Positions 15,769 to 23,285 of a DNA stretch of 25,017 bases are shown piece by piece; within the stretch, counting starts at the first letter, position 1, and every line of letters begins with the position of its first letter. Location: the NCBI GenBank assembly GCA_041745535.1, contig JBGTIS010000374.1, positions 1 through 25,017 on the forward strand. Direction: 5' to 3'. The notes under the pieces were generated by a model. The model made no database searches and was not told where the DNA came from. It worked only from the letters and a program-made list of their open reading frames with translations. The position numbers were made by a program, and so were the translations under genes. The stretch comes from JBGTIS01 sp041745535. Its GTDB lineage: Bacteria; Bacteroidota; Bacteroidia; Cytophagales; Cyclobacteriaceae.

Positions 15769-16450
15769 ATGAAAAAATTACTACTTACCCTTGTTGGCGT
15801 TTTTATCGCCTCCCTTGGCTTTTCACAAAACGGAGGTTTTAATGGATTAGACATGAACATGGGCAATTTGTCAAAACTATCGAATGCCAAAACCCGGTCT
15901 ATCAGTCCCGAAAATTATACAGGCGAAAAAGGCAAAGGCGCCATGGCTGACCCGGCCGAAGATAAAGACAAGAGAAATGTAGCCAATGCCGCTGATGTAG
16001 CCCAAGACCTCGGACAGGGATGGAAAGTAAATCCTTTTATTATAGTAGAAGCTGGTGAAACCTTTACCATGGCTGATATTGAAGGTCCGGGTGCTATTCA
16101 GCAAATGTGGATGACCCCTATCGGAAACTGGCGGTTTTCTATCCTGAGATTTTACTGTGACGACGAAACCGAGCCCTCTGTGGAAGCCCCTATTGGCGAT
16201 TTTTTTGGGTTGGGTCTGGGCGAATATCCTCTGCTTACTTCTCTGGCCATTTGCGTAAATGCCGGATTACGCTCGAAAATGTGGATACCGAGCCGATGCG
16301 GTTGTATTATCAGGTCAATTATACGCTTACCGATGTGCCAGCCGACGAAGGGTATTTTCATGCCCAGTACCGGCGGACTAATCCTAACATGAGTTCGGTG
16401 CATACCCTGGTAGACGGCATCAAGGGAAAAGGCCATTATGAAGGCACTTG
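15769..16450 (+). pseudogene. GH172 (DUF2961) glycosidase, broken and truncated
   Basis: Signal peptide KKLLLTLVGVFIASLGFSQ, then family blocks: GPGAIQQMWMT, FYCDDETEPSVEAPIGDFFG, EYPLLTSLAICVN in the first frame (open to 16392), continuing one frame over as RKCRITLENVDTEPMRLYYQ, GYFHAQYRRTNP and VDGIKGKGHYEGT. The frame change falls on TTGCGTAAAT (16251-16260), read as ICVN in one frame and LRKC in the other, where about a dozen family residues (a GG-N-YW-MPF type segment) are missing. After GHYEGT at about 16450 similarity ends; the WGEGE and GTEDY segments that hold the catalytic glutamates are absent. GH172 includes difructose-dianhydride enzymes and exo-D-arabinofuranosidases. No active product is possible. 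Confidence 0.85.
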
Positions 16451-16594
16451 GTCAGGGAATCTTTAGAAGAAACCACCATGAACATGGACCTGTTGATTCC
16501 AAAAGCCATCTGGGGTTTCAATGGTACCGAACGACCGGGCGCCGTATACCTGGCGGCTACCCTGGCCGGCCACAATCAGAAAGGATTACCCGCT
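16451..16594 (+). pseudogene. fucI: L-fucose/D-arabinose isomerase fragment with internal deletion
   Basis: The frame reads VRESLEETTMNM, then directly DLLIPKAIWGFNGTERPG and AVYLAATLAGHNQKGLPA. In FucI these are separate blocks (E. coli: VRESLEEQTMNM near residues 22-33 and PKAIWGFNGTERPGAVYLAA near 104-123), so about 66 residues between them are gone in frame. Similarity stops after GLPA (position about 135 of 591). The left end is joined directly to GH172 sequence. FucI interconverts L-fucose and L-fuculose, and D-arabinose and D-ribulose. It identifies the pathway the locus once served. The frame runs on to 16717 without FucI similarity. Confidence 0.88.
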
Positions 16595-16752
16595 AACCCC
16601 ATCCGCTCCCACCTGTTCATCCAAGTGTATATCGTGTGTGTCTGTGTCTTGATCATTTTGGCAATAGCAGGCACACCCATGCCATCATGGCTTAATAATA
16701 AAGCCTGGCACCGTTGACCAACATGGTGCTTGCTATGGTTTTTAACTCCGGC
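16591..16752 (-). mobile_element. IS630-type transposase fragment (HTH part only)
   Basis: On the minus strand an open stretch of 54 codons reads VGQRCQALLLSHDGMGVPAI and AKMIKTQTHTIYTWMNRW, then GLAG. This is the helix-turn-helix start of an IS630-family transposase, with start codon and DDE region missing. Its left edge meets the fucI fragment at about 16591-16594, and its right edge stops 15 bases before the next gene's stop codon. The insertion and later deletion probably ended fucI. The plus-strand translation of this stretch is without meaning. Confidence 0.65.
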
Positions 16753-16767
16753 TTATTTAAATTTACA

Positions 16768-17532
16768 TCATACTTGTTTTTTAAATGCAACATTATCAGC
16801 CGCGAAGTCTACACTCTGGCCGGCTTTTTTTACTTTGTTAAGAAAATTACACCAAAGTGTATAGGTACCATTCGGAATCATTCCTTGCAGGGCAATGTCT
16901 ACTGTCGCTGTGGTTCCATTACAGCTAACCATTACATTTCCTTGTGCGTTTTGCCACTCCGACAACGTAACATGATGGTCATCAGGAGCTTTAGTGGCGG
17001 TTAGCTTTCCAAGCGGAGCATCAAAAACATTACTGGCATAAATGGGCGTTTCAGGGTTGACAGGGATATTTCCGTCTTTATCTTTAATTTCACCAAAAAT
17101 ATCTGCCTGTCCGATTACCAAATCTGCTTCTAGAGGTTGTGGCTGTATAACAAAATCAACAGTAGAGGCCTGATCGGCCAGGACATTAACCGTAACAGGA
17201 TTTTCTGTAACTGCCATTGCGGATAATGGAGGGATAAGGGTAACCTTATAATCCCCAGTATTTTTGGTATCGAAAACAAAATTTCCCAGGAAATCCGTCC
17301 TTGTTTCATGTTGCTCGATGCCTTTTTTTAGTTTTACCAGCGTGTTGGGATAAGCATTACCCGTTTCATCTTTTACCGATCCTGTTACCTTACCTGGAAC
17401 CATAGATTGCTTCGGATCCGATCCATCATTATCACTACCGCAACTTACGGGCATCCACAAAAATAGGGTGGCGATAATAAGTACTTGAATGGTATTAAAT
17501 ACAAATCGCTTACAGTTCTGTGTTTTTTCCAT
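16768..17532 (-). CDS. Lipoprotein with carboxypeptidase-regulatory-like domain
   Basis: 254 residues. A basic n-region, hydrophobic segment (about 13-28) and lipobox MPVSC-GSDNDGSD indicate an SPII lipoprotein; the acidic run after the cysteine is common for surface-exposed lipoproteins of Bacteroidota. Residues about 48-130 form a CarboxypepD_reg-like beta-sandwich (GKVTGSVKDETGNAYPNTLV, TDFLGNFVFDTKNTGDYKVT). The rest, including NGTYTLWCNFLNKVKK, is an unrecognised beta-rich domain. Function unknown; surface or adhesion role likely. Its start lies 89 bases after the stop of the 641-aa protein gene on the same strand, so joint transcription is possible. Confidence 0.75.
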   Translation of the reverse strand: MEKTQNCKRFVFNTIQVLIIATLFLWMPVSCGSDNDGSDPKQSMVPGKVTGSVKDETGNAYPNTLVKLKKGIEQHETRTDFLGNFVFDTKNTGDYKVTLIPPLSAMAVTENPVTVNVLADQASTVDFVIQPQPLEADLVIGQADIFGEIKDKDGNIPVNPETPIYASNVFDAPLGKLTATKAPDDHHVTLSEWQNAQGNVMVSCNGTTATVDIALQGMIPNGTYTLWCNFLNKVKKAGQSVDFAADNVAFKKQV

Positions 17533-17621
17533 TTTTTGAGTTTTTTATGCTTAAGTCTATCTGAATTTAGCGCTATTCTGGAAGTTTGCTCTAAAAAGCA
17601 ACAACTGTTTTTGGGCATGCC

Positions 17622-19547
17622 TTATTCCCTGATGAGTTGCCAGGCCGTGGTACCCTGTAACTTACTTTGCAGTTGAAAACTCAACGGATTCGCTTCTCTA
17701 TTTACCCCAGGTATCACCAACTCCAAAGTATTTTCTCCCTCGCTCACTTCTTTATTCTCCCGTAACAAAACCCTGCCATTACGATCGTATACCGTGAGCA
17801 ATAAAGTTTCTTTTTCAGTGGCTTGATAATCAATCGTAAGTTTATTTTTTACCGGATTAGGATAGATCAAAGCAGCCCTCATGCTGCCTTCCACTTTAAA
17901 AGCCAGGGCTTTCGTCCAATCTGTTTTCGTTTTATCTCTCAGTATCGCCCGCAACTGAAAATAGTATTTGCCTGTAGCCAGTTCATCACGCAGTTTGATC
18001 TCCAGCCTATCACCTTTCCAAAGAATTTCATCCCGGTTCTTTGGGTCAGACACTTTTCGGTAAACAGCGCTTCTGAGGCTTACCTTTTCAGACCAAAAGC
18101 GGTATTCATAATCCAGTACCGGATCGAAGGGGAAACAGGGGAAGCAGATAAAAGCTTCATAAAACTCGATGATGGTAATTCTGATGGCATGGCCATCCAG
18201 TTTTGCGATTACATCATTACCACCCGCATTGGTGAGGGTAATATCCTTCCCAAATTTCAGGCTGCCCCCACTGTACTTATAAATTGATAATACATAACAT
18301 TTACCATTGTCCGTAGTGCTGATTCTTTCAGCCTGTGTATAATCTTTGGGCATAATAGGTTCTACCCACTCGATATTTCCATTGGGTAAATACCGGGCTG
18401 TAAATCCGGCTCCATCCAGTTCAGCAGCAAGAGCCAAAGTTTTCGTGCCAAAGGTAGCCGTTGTCGACTGATATTCTCCTACCACATAACAATTACCATC
18501 CAGGTCAATATCCAGGTCATATCCATAATCAGGTTCGGAACCTCCGGCCGACCGGACCCACAATACATTTCCATTATTATTGTAGCGGGCTACCATCATA
18601 TCCGCCCCTCCGGCTGAGGTTATTATAATGCCATTCCCCATATTGGCTGTTCCTGTAAAAGAACCCGTTATATAGGCGCTGCCCGTTCCGTTGGTAGCAA
18701 TGCCCTGGACCTGGCCGTTTATTTTTTTACCCCATTGTACAGTACCACTGGCACCGATCTTTGTAAAATAAGATACTGAGCCATAAGGCAATGGTAAACT
18801 GATATTGCCCCATTGTGTGGTTCCTCCAGCACCATTATAATATCCAATGGCATAAATTATTCCCTGATTGTCAGTATCCAAACTTGCGCCATAACTTGCA
18901 CCACCGGTTGCTCTTTGCACCCAGGCTATAGTACCATTCGCATTATATTTTGCCACAAAAGCGGTAGCCAAATTGGAATTTGTTTGTGAAACAATATTGT
19001 CAAAATAAGCAGTCCCTTTTACGGTGCCGGTAATTACAATTTTACCTTGCGGATCAACTACGATGTCGCGTTCTTGTAAATTTGCCAAAAACCCTACGGT
19101 AGGGCCTGCCGCGTTTTTTGCCCATACCACATTGCCTTGGGTGCCCAGTTTGGCAAGAAAAGTATAGCGTTGACCTAAAGAAGGATTACCCGTTTGTAAG
19201 GTAATATTTCCGAACTGTAGGGTCGACTCATATTCGCCAAGGATGTATACCTTACCATCATTATCAACAGCAATCCGCATTCCATATGAAAGCGTAGCGC
19301 AACATCCCACTTGCTTATCCCAAAGCACCGTGCCCTGGGGGTTCATTTTAGAAACGGCTATCTTTTCATTATCAAAATCGCGATGCACCATATAAATATT
19401 GCCCGAAGCATCAGTGGTTACATCATCGGTACGGTAGGGATAAGCATGGGCTGCCTTGGCCCATTCCCAATACTGGGCAAAAAGCTTGGTATCTGATAAT
19501 ACAATGAGCATTGAAAGGATGGTGAAAAATAGTTTTACTGAATACAT
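17622..19547 (-). CDS. Secreted SBBP/beta-propeller-like repeat protein with T9SS C-terminal domain
   Basis: 641 residues. Signal peptide about 1-24 (ending DTKLFAQ). Then about seven repeats (25-440) of the pattern 'D--GN-Y--G-----F------------FLAK-----N--W', as in SBBP-type repeats, probably one propeller-like unit each. About 440-545 is an Ig/FN3-like region with a CFPCFPF segment (cysteines two apart). The end (about 550-641) is a type A sorting domain: ALIYPNPVKNKLTIDY, LTVYDRNGRVLLRENKE, and an unusual terminus SFQLQSKLQGTTAWQLIRE. It should be exported by T9SS and attached to the surface or released. A broken paralogue lies just upstream (19635-20539). Confidence 0.85.
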   Translation of the reverse strand: MYSVKLFFTILSMLIVLSDTKLFAQYWEWAKAAHAYPYRTDDVTTDASGNIYMVHRDFDNEKIAVSKMNPQGTVLWDKQVGCCATLSYGMRIAVDNDGKVYILGEYESTLQFGNITLQTGNPSLGQRYTFLAKLGTQGNVVWAKNAAGPTVGFLANLQERDIVVDPQGKIVITGTVKGTAYFDNIVSQTNSNLATAFVAKYNANGTIAWVQRATGGASYGASLDTDNQGIIYAIGYYNGAGGTTQWGNISLPLPYGSVSYFTKIGASGTVQWGKKINGQVQGIATNGTGSAYITGSFTGTANMGNGIIITSAGGADMMVARYNNNGNVLWVRSAGGSEPDYGYDLDIDLDGNCYVVGEYQSTTATFGTKTLALAAELDGAGFTARYLPNGNIEWVEPIMPKDYTQAERISTTDNGKCYVLSIYKYSGGSLKFGKDITLTNAGGNDVIAKLDGHAIRITIIEFYEAFICFPCFPFDPVLDYEYRFWSEKVSLRSAVYRKVSDPKNRDEILWKGDRLEIKLRDELATGKYYFQLRAILRDKTKTDWTKALAFKVEGSMRAALIYPNPVKNKLTIDYQATEKETLLLTVYDRNGRVLLRENKEVSEGENTLELVIPGVNREANPLSFQLQSKLQGTTAWQLIRE

Positions 19548-19634
19548 GGTAGTAGCATTTTAAGGTTATAATGAGTTAGGTCATCATTAATCTCTCCTGA
19601 TGTGGATGGAAAACTTCTCTGGCAGCGTAATCGG

Positions 19635-20539
19635 TTATTCTCTTATTAGTGGCCAGGATGTGGTACCTTGTAACCTGCTTTGCGGTTGTAGACTCAGGGG
19701 ATTGGTTTCTCGCTTTACCGCAGGTATACCTATTTCCAAAACATTTTCCCTTCTCCCACTTCCTTATGAGTAAAGGTACCCGTTACCACAGCATTCCCAG
19801 ATAAATCTGTGCTGATACCGCCTGCTTCTACTGAATTACTGCCCGAAATTCGTTTTGCCCATAACAGGTTGCCAGCAGCAGCAAATTTAGCTACCAACAA
19901 GTCATTAAGATTGTTTGTAGCGGTAAGCGTAGCATTATCCAGAGTAATATTATCTTTGAAACTTCCTAAAACCCAGATATTACCTGTGTGATCATAGCTA
20001 ATGCCGAATCCTTTTGACCAGCCTGTGGATGTGCTGGCTCTTTTTACCCAAACAGGTATACCTGCCGCATCATATTTGGCCAGAAAAAGATCCTGAGAAG
20101 GGGAATTGGATGAAATATTGCCAAAATTTAACCACCCGTCTACACTGCCGGTTACCAGGATATTTCCCTGTGTGTCCAGGGTAATGCCATTCCTAATGTC
20201 TGATCCATTTCCTCCTGAGGAGGGAGCACTCGGTGAACCACCATACATTTTTTTCCAGACCAAATTACCCTGGGCATCAAACTTCGAGAGAAATAAAAAT
20301 TTTTTATCAACATTTACCTGATCTTCAATTAACAATGATACATAACCCGTAACATAGGTAATCCCATTATGATCATAATCAATGGCATTTGGTAAAGGAT
20401 ACCAGGCATCGTAATAGCCATAGTTATAGGAAAAATAAAGATCTCTGGCCCATTCCCATTGTTGGGTATGACCTATGTGTGCGGTCAGCAGTAAATAGAT
20501 AATTCCTGCACTTTTCAAAAATCCGATAAAAGTTTTCAT
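19635..20539 (-). pseudogene. Broken paralogue of the 641-aa repeat protein
   Basis: Starts with a signal peptide (KTFIGFLKSAGIIYLLLTAHIGHTQ) and QWEWARD, matching QYWEWAKA of its neighbour. Three to four repeats follow, then at TGTFT it jumps to KEVGEG, which in the paralogue sits near the C-terminus (KEVSEGEN). The open frame stops at 19730. In the next frame the sequence continues as ENVLEIGIPAVKRETNPLSL and QSRLQGTTSWPLIRE, then stops at 19635, aligning with ENTLELVIPGVNREANPLSF and QSKLQGTTAWQLIRE. One missing G in GGGG (near 19755) restores the frame. So there is an internal deletion of perhaps 300 or more codons plus a single-base loss. Confidence 0.85.
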
Positions 20540-20586
20540 AGGAGGTCAGGGTTAAGGGTGGGCAAAACATTGTCATAATGGTATGT

Positions 20587-20603
20587 TTGTCTGTGATAGA
20601 CAA
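20587..20603. repeat. 17-bp inverted repeat
   Basis: TTGTCT-GTGAT-AGACAA, perfect 6-bp arms, 48 bases upstream of the broken paralogue's start. Could be an operator or a hairpin in the upstream transcript. Nothing else supports a role. Confidence 0.25.
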
Positions 20604-20705
20604 GAAGGGAAAGTGTAATGCCCTCTTTTCAGAATATTTATTCAGTACCCATTAGTAAATGCGGCTTTGTGAATTGTAACCTTTACTGTATTTCAGCCTG
20701 CAGGA

Positions 20706-21830
20706 TTATCGAATCTCAAAATCAAGTTTGTAGTATTTCTGATCTCGAACAGGCTGAGCGTTTTCATTATCTACTTCAAAGAGCCGGTGCAGATTGTTGC
20801 CTGCCAGGTCTTCCAGAATGGATGCGATTAGTACATCATATTGGCCTGTTGCCCAAACCCTGTCAGGGACAAACAATAATTGTTTTTCGTTTTCCACCAT
20901 ACCAATTTTTCCCAAAACCGTTTCCTCATCGCTATTATGGATGGTAATGGTTTCCTTTAATAAAGAATAGTCAAGCGGCTCCCCAAAACTTATTGCCAGT
21001 GGTTGCCGGGTTGCTACCGTGGGGATTTCTAACTTCCAGCTTTCAGGCGCGGGCGATGTTTTATCAGCTGAACCTACAAAAAACTGTTTAGTAAAGGTGG
21101 ACTCTAAGGAAAGCCCATTCTGAGCTTTCCAGCGCGGGGAAACAATAAGCGTAACCGTTTCGCCCTGCACCAGCGGCGGGCCGAGGGCTTTATTGGGTTG
21201 CAGGTCTTTTTTAATTCGCCCCGGATCGAGCCAAAGGGTAAGTTGTGTGCCTGCCTGGTTCCAGAGTTCTGGTTGCAGGGCCAGAAAAGGAGCCTGTAAG
21301 GTATCGCCATAATTATTTAGTAAGGAGACAAAACGGAGGGAATTTCCGGCAGCCATGGGTTTGGAAAAACGCAGGTACATTTTCAACAGATTTTCGGGCA
21401 ACGTGTCAGCGGTTGGATAAATGGCAATCAGTGCCGGTTTTTCCACGCTTTCCAGTTGGGGGATCAACACACTTTTAAGGAACACTGAATCCAGAAAAAT
21501 ATCATAACGCAACCCCTGTGTGAAAGGAATAAGCGGCTTAAAAATCAGAGCATTTTCCTGAAATTCGTATCTTCCCAGCATGCGGGGCTGTTGCCTGTTT
21601 CCTTCCAGTTTTACTGCCAACAAGCTGCTGAGAGAATCTTTGGAAAAATGAGCGGTAAGTTCATGTGGGATGGAAATGCCTATTGCTTTCCTATCTTTCC
21701 AAAGCAGGGTAATTCCAGGTGAATCGGTGCTTTTATCTTCCTGAACAGCACAGGCCGACAGGCACAACAAGGCAATGACTAGGCCGGTACAAATGCCCGG
21801 CCTGAATAACTTGCTTATTTTTACAACCAT
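20706..21830 (-). CDS. Lipoprotein with SbsA-type Ig-like domains
   Basis: 374 residues. SPII signal peptide with lipobox LCLSAC (about residues 22-27). Two stretches resemble bacterial Ig-like (Big_5/SbsA) folds: PTADTLPENLLKMYLRFSKPM (about 133-153) and WKLEIPTVATRQPLAISFGE (about 260-280), with 'LEDLAGN' near the end, the usual closing motif of Big_5. In many Bacteroidota such a domain precedes a gene for a secreted partner. Its start overlaps the end of the preceding gene by 10 bases (ATG at 21828-21830 within GGATGGTTGTAA), so it is translationally coupled to it. Role unknown; probably both act at the cell envelope. Confidence 0.75.
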   Translation of the reverse strand: MVVKISKLFRPGICTGLVIALLCLSACAVQEDKSTDSPGITLLWKDRKAIGISIPHELTAHFSKDSLSSLLAVKLEGNRQQPRMLGRYEFQENALIFKPLIPFTQGLRYDIFLDSVFLKSVLIPQLESVEKPALIAIYPTADTLPENLLKMYLRFSKPMAAGNSLRFVSLLNNYGDTLQAPFLALQPELWNQAGTQLTLWLDPGRIKKDLQPNKALGPPLVQGETVTLIVSPRWKAQNGLSLESTFTKQFFVGSADKTSPAPESWKLEIPTVATRQPLAISFGEPLDYSLLKETITIHNSDEETVLGKIGMVENEKQLLFVPDRVWATGQYDVLIASILEDLAGNNLHRLFEVDNENAQPVRDQKYYKLDFEIR

Positions 21831-22939
21831 CCGTCATCGGCAGTCCACAGGTCGAGGTTCCCATTGGCCTTGCGTTGCAATACCACGAACTGGCTGTCGT
21901 CCAGCTTATCCATCTGTACCACATTTACCATGGGAAAAGTAATAAAATCTACTCCGGCAGTGGCAGAGCGCTCGCTTACGGGTTCGGTAAGGGCATCACT
22001 GTAGGCTTCCATGTCTTCAAACTTAACTTTCATTACCGGTCGGTTGGTGTTGGCCATCAGCAGGTATGAAGCACCGTCTTTCCGCATGGTGATCATGTCG
22101 ATAGGTGTATTTCCATTGCCAAATTCGCCAATGGTACGTCCTTTTACATGGGCTCCGGGTTTTAGTTCATCCAGTGGGAACAGCACCAAAGGTGTGCAGG
22201 TATAGCTGGCCACAATATAGGGTTTGCCATTCAGCGTAGCTGATGTAAAGGTTTTAATGGGTGCATAGGTTTCGTACTGGCCATGGGCCGCATGATAAAT
22301 TTCCAGCGAAGCCTGTTCCTGCGCATCAGTGAATGGGAAGGCAATGCTTCGGAAGGTAGAGCTGAATTCCTGGTTGGACAAACCGCTGAGCATCACTTTG
22401 CCATCCGCATAACTGAGGTCTGAAACGGCCCAAACGCGCAAGGGTCTGCCACGCCGATCCTTGGCATCTTCATCCGGTACATCATTGATGGCCGTGGTAC
22501 TATACAGAATATTATCCAGCCCAACCGGTTGGAAGTTCTCTCCTTCCAGCATCAGCAGGGCAGGGGTGCCATCGGCATTGTGTACGGCAAAGTAAAGCTT
22601 TTTGGATAACGGATTTACCGCCATATCCTGAATGGTAATGTTTTCGGGAGTAGTGCCCAGTGCGGCAGCTACTTTTTTGTCGAACTGCTCCATATTCACA
22701 GGCTCTGTACTTTCCGTGGTTTGCTTATCCTGTGTATCAATAGCAAACACGGCAGCACTTTTAGAATCGCCGATAAAGAGGATGCCTTCAGGGCCAAAAG
22801 CCAGCGCGTCCATCGATTGTATCTGCGGTGTTCCTTGTATAAAGGTATCCAGAAGGGTACTATCAGAAAGGGTGTTGCTGCTTATAAACAAGGCGCCTAT
22901 AGCAAATACCAGCAATGGCAGAATTAATAGCTTTTTCAT
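21821..22939 (-). CDS. Secreted protein of unknown function, propeller-like
   Basis: 372 residues. Signal peptide or N-terminal anchor (KKLLILPLLVFAIGALFIS). The body has repeated beta patterns with DALAFGPEGILFIGDSKSAAV, DMAVNPLSKKLYFAVHN, VSDLSYADGKVMLSGL and DMITMRKDGASYLLMANTNR, spaced as in a beta-propeller such as an NHL/YVTN-type fold. It ends VVLQRKANGNLDLWTADDGWL. No catalytic motif recognised. Being first of an overlapping two-gene unit with the SbsA-type lipoprotein, the two proteins probably work together. Divergent from the T9SS protein at 23286, with a shared start-codon context (see findings). Confidence 0.8.
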   Translation of the reverse strand: MKKLLILPLLVFAIGALFISSNTLSDSTLLDTFIQGTPQIQSMDALAFGPEGILFIGDSKSAAVFAIDTQDKQTTESTEPVNMEQFDKKVAAALGTTPENITIQDMAVNPLSKKLYFAVHNADGTPALLMLEGENFQPVGLDNILYSTTAINDVPDEDAKDRRGRPLRVWAVSDLSYADGKVMLSGLSNQEFSSTFRSIAFPFTDAQEQASLEIYHAAHGQYETYAPIKTFTSATLNGKPYIVASYTCTPLVLFPLDELKPGAHVKGRTIGEFGNGNTPIDMITMRKDGASYLLMANTNRPVMKVKFEDMEAYSDALTEPVSERSATAGVDFITFPMVNVVQMDKLDDSQFVVLQRKANGNLDLWTADDGWL

Positions 22940-23285
22940 AATGGTATGGGTTTGAGGTTCAATTCCAGAGGTATTACCTATCTATAAAATTAAGAGATTT
23001 TCGCGTTTTTCCTAGTCATCCACCCAAGTTCCGAACGGGCAGGTAGCATCATCTTTATAAAATCCTAAGCAATATCATTTATATCGTAGCATGGAAGCAA
23101 TATTTTTAGAAAATAAAATATCATTCTTATCTTAAAAAACAGGTTATTTTATTAAATTCATACTGCCTTTTCGGACCATTTTAACGGTCAATTATGATGC
23201 GTATGAGTAATGCTCCCCTGTTTAGCCGCATTGCCGTACCATTGATTCACTTCTATTATTCGTTTATACTTTAACCCATACCGCT
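22940..23285. other. Divergent intergenic region
   Basis: 346 AT-rich bases between divergent genes. Contains an 11-bp palindrome AGGTATTACCT (22969-22979) and a 26-codon ORF at 23194-23274 that I do not accept as a gene. No tRNA and no exact TAnnTTTG match seen. Confidence 0.5.

Noticed and set aside
16448..16717. 90-codon ORF with an apparent membrane segment (VYIVCVCVLIILAI)
   Set aside because: The first half is a fucI fragment and the hydrophobic half is the reverse complement of an IS630 HTH, so the ORF is a chance fusion.
23194..23274. 26-codon ORF ending 11 bases before the T9SS protein start
   Set aside because: Possible leader peptide, but no ribosome-binding or sequence feature supports it over chance.
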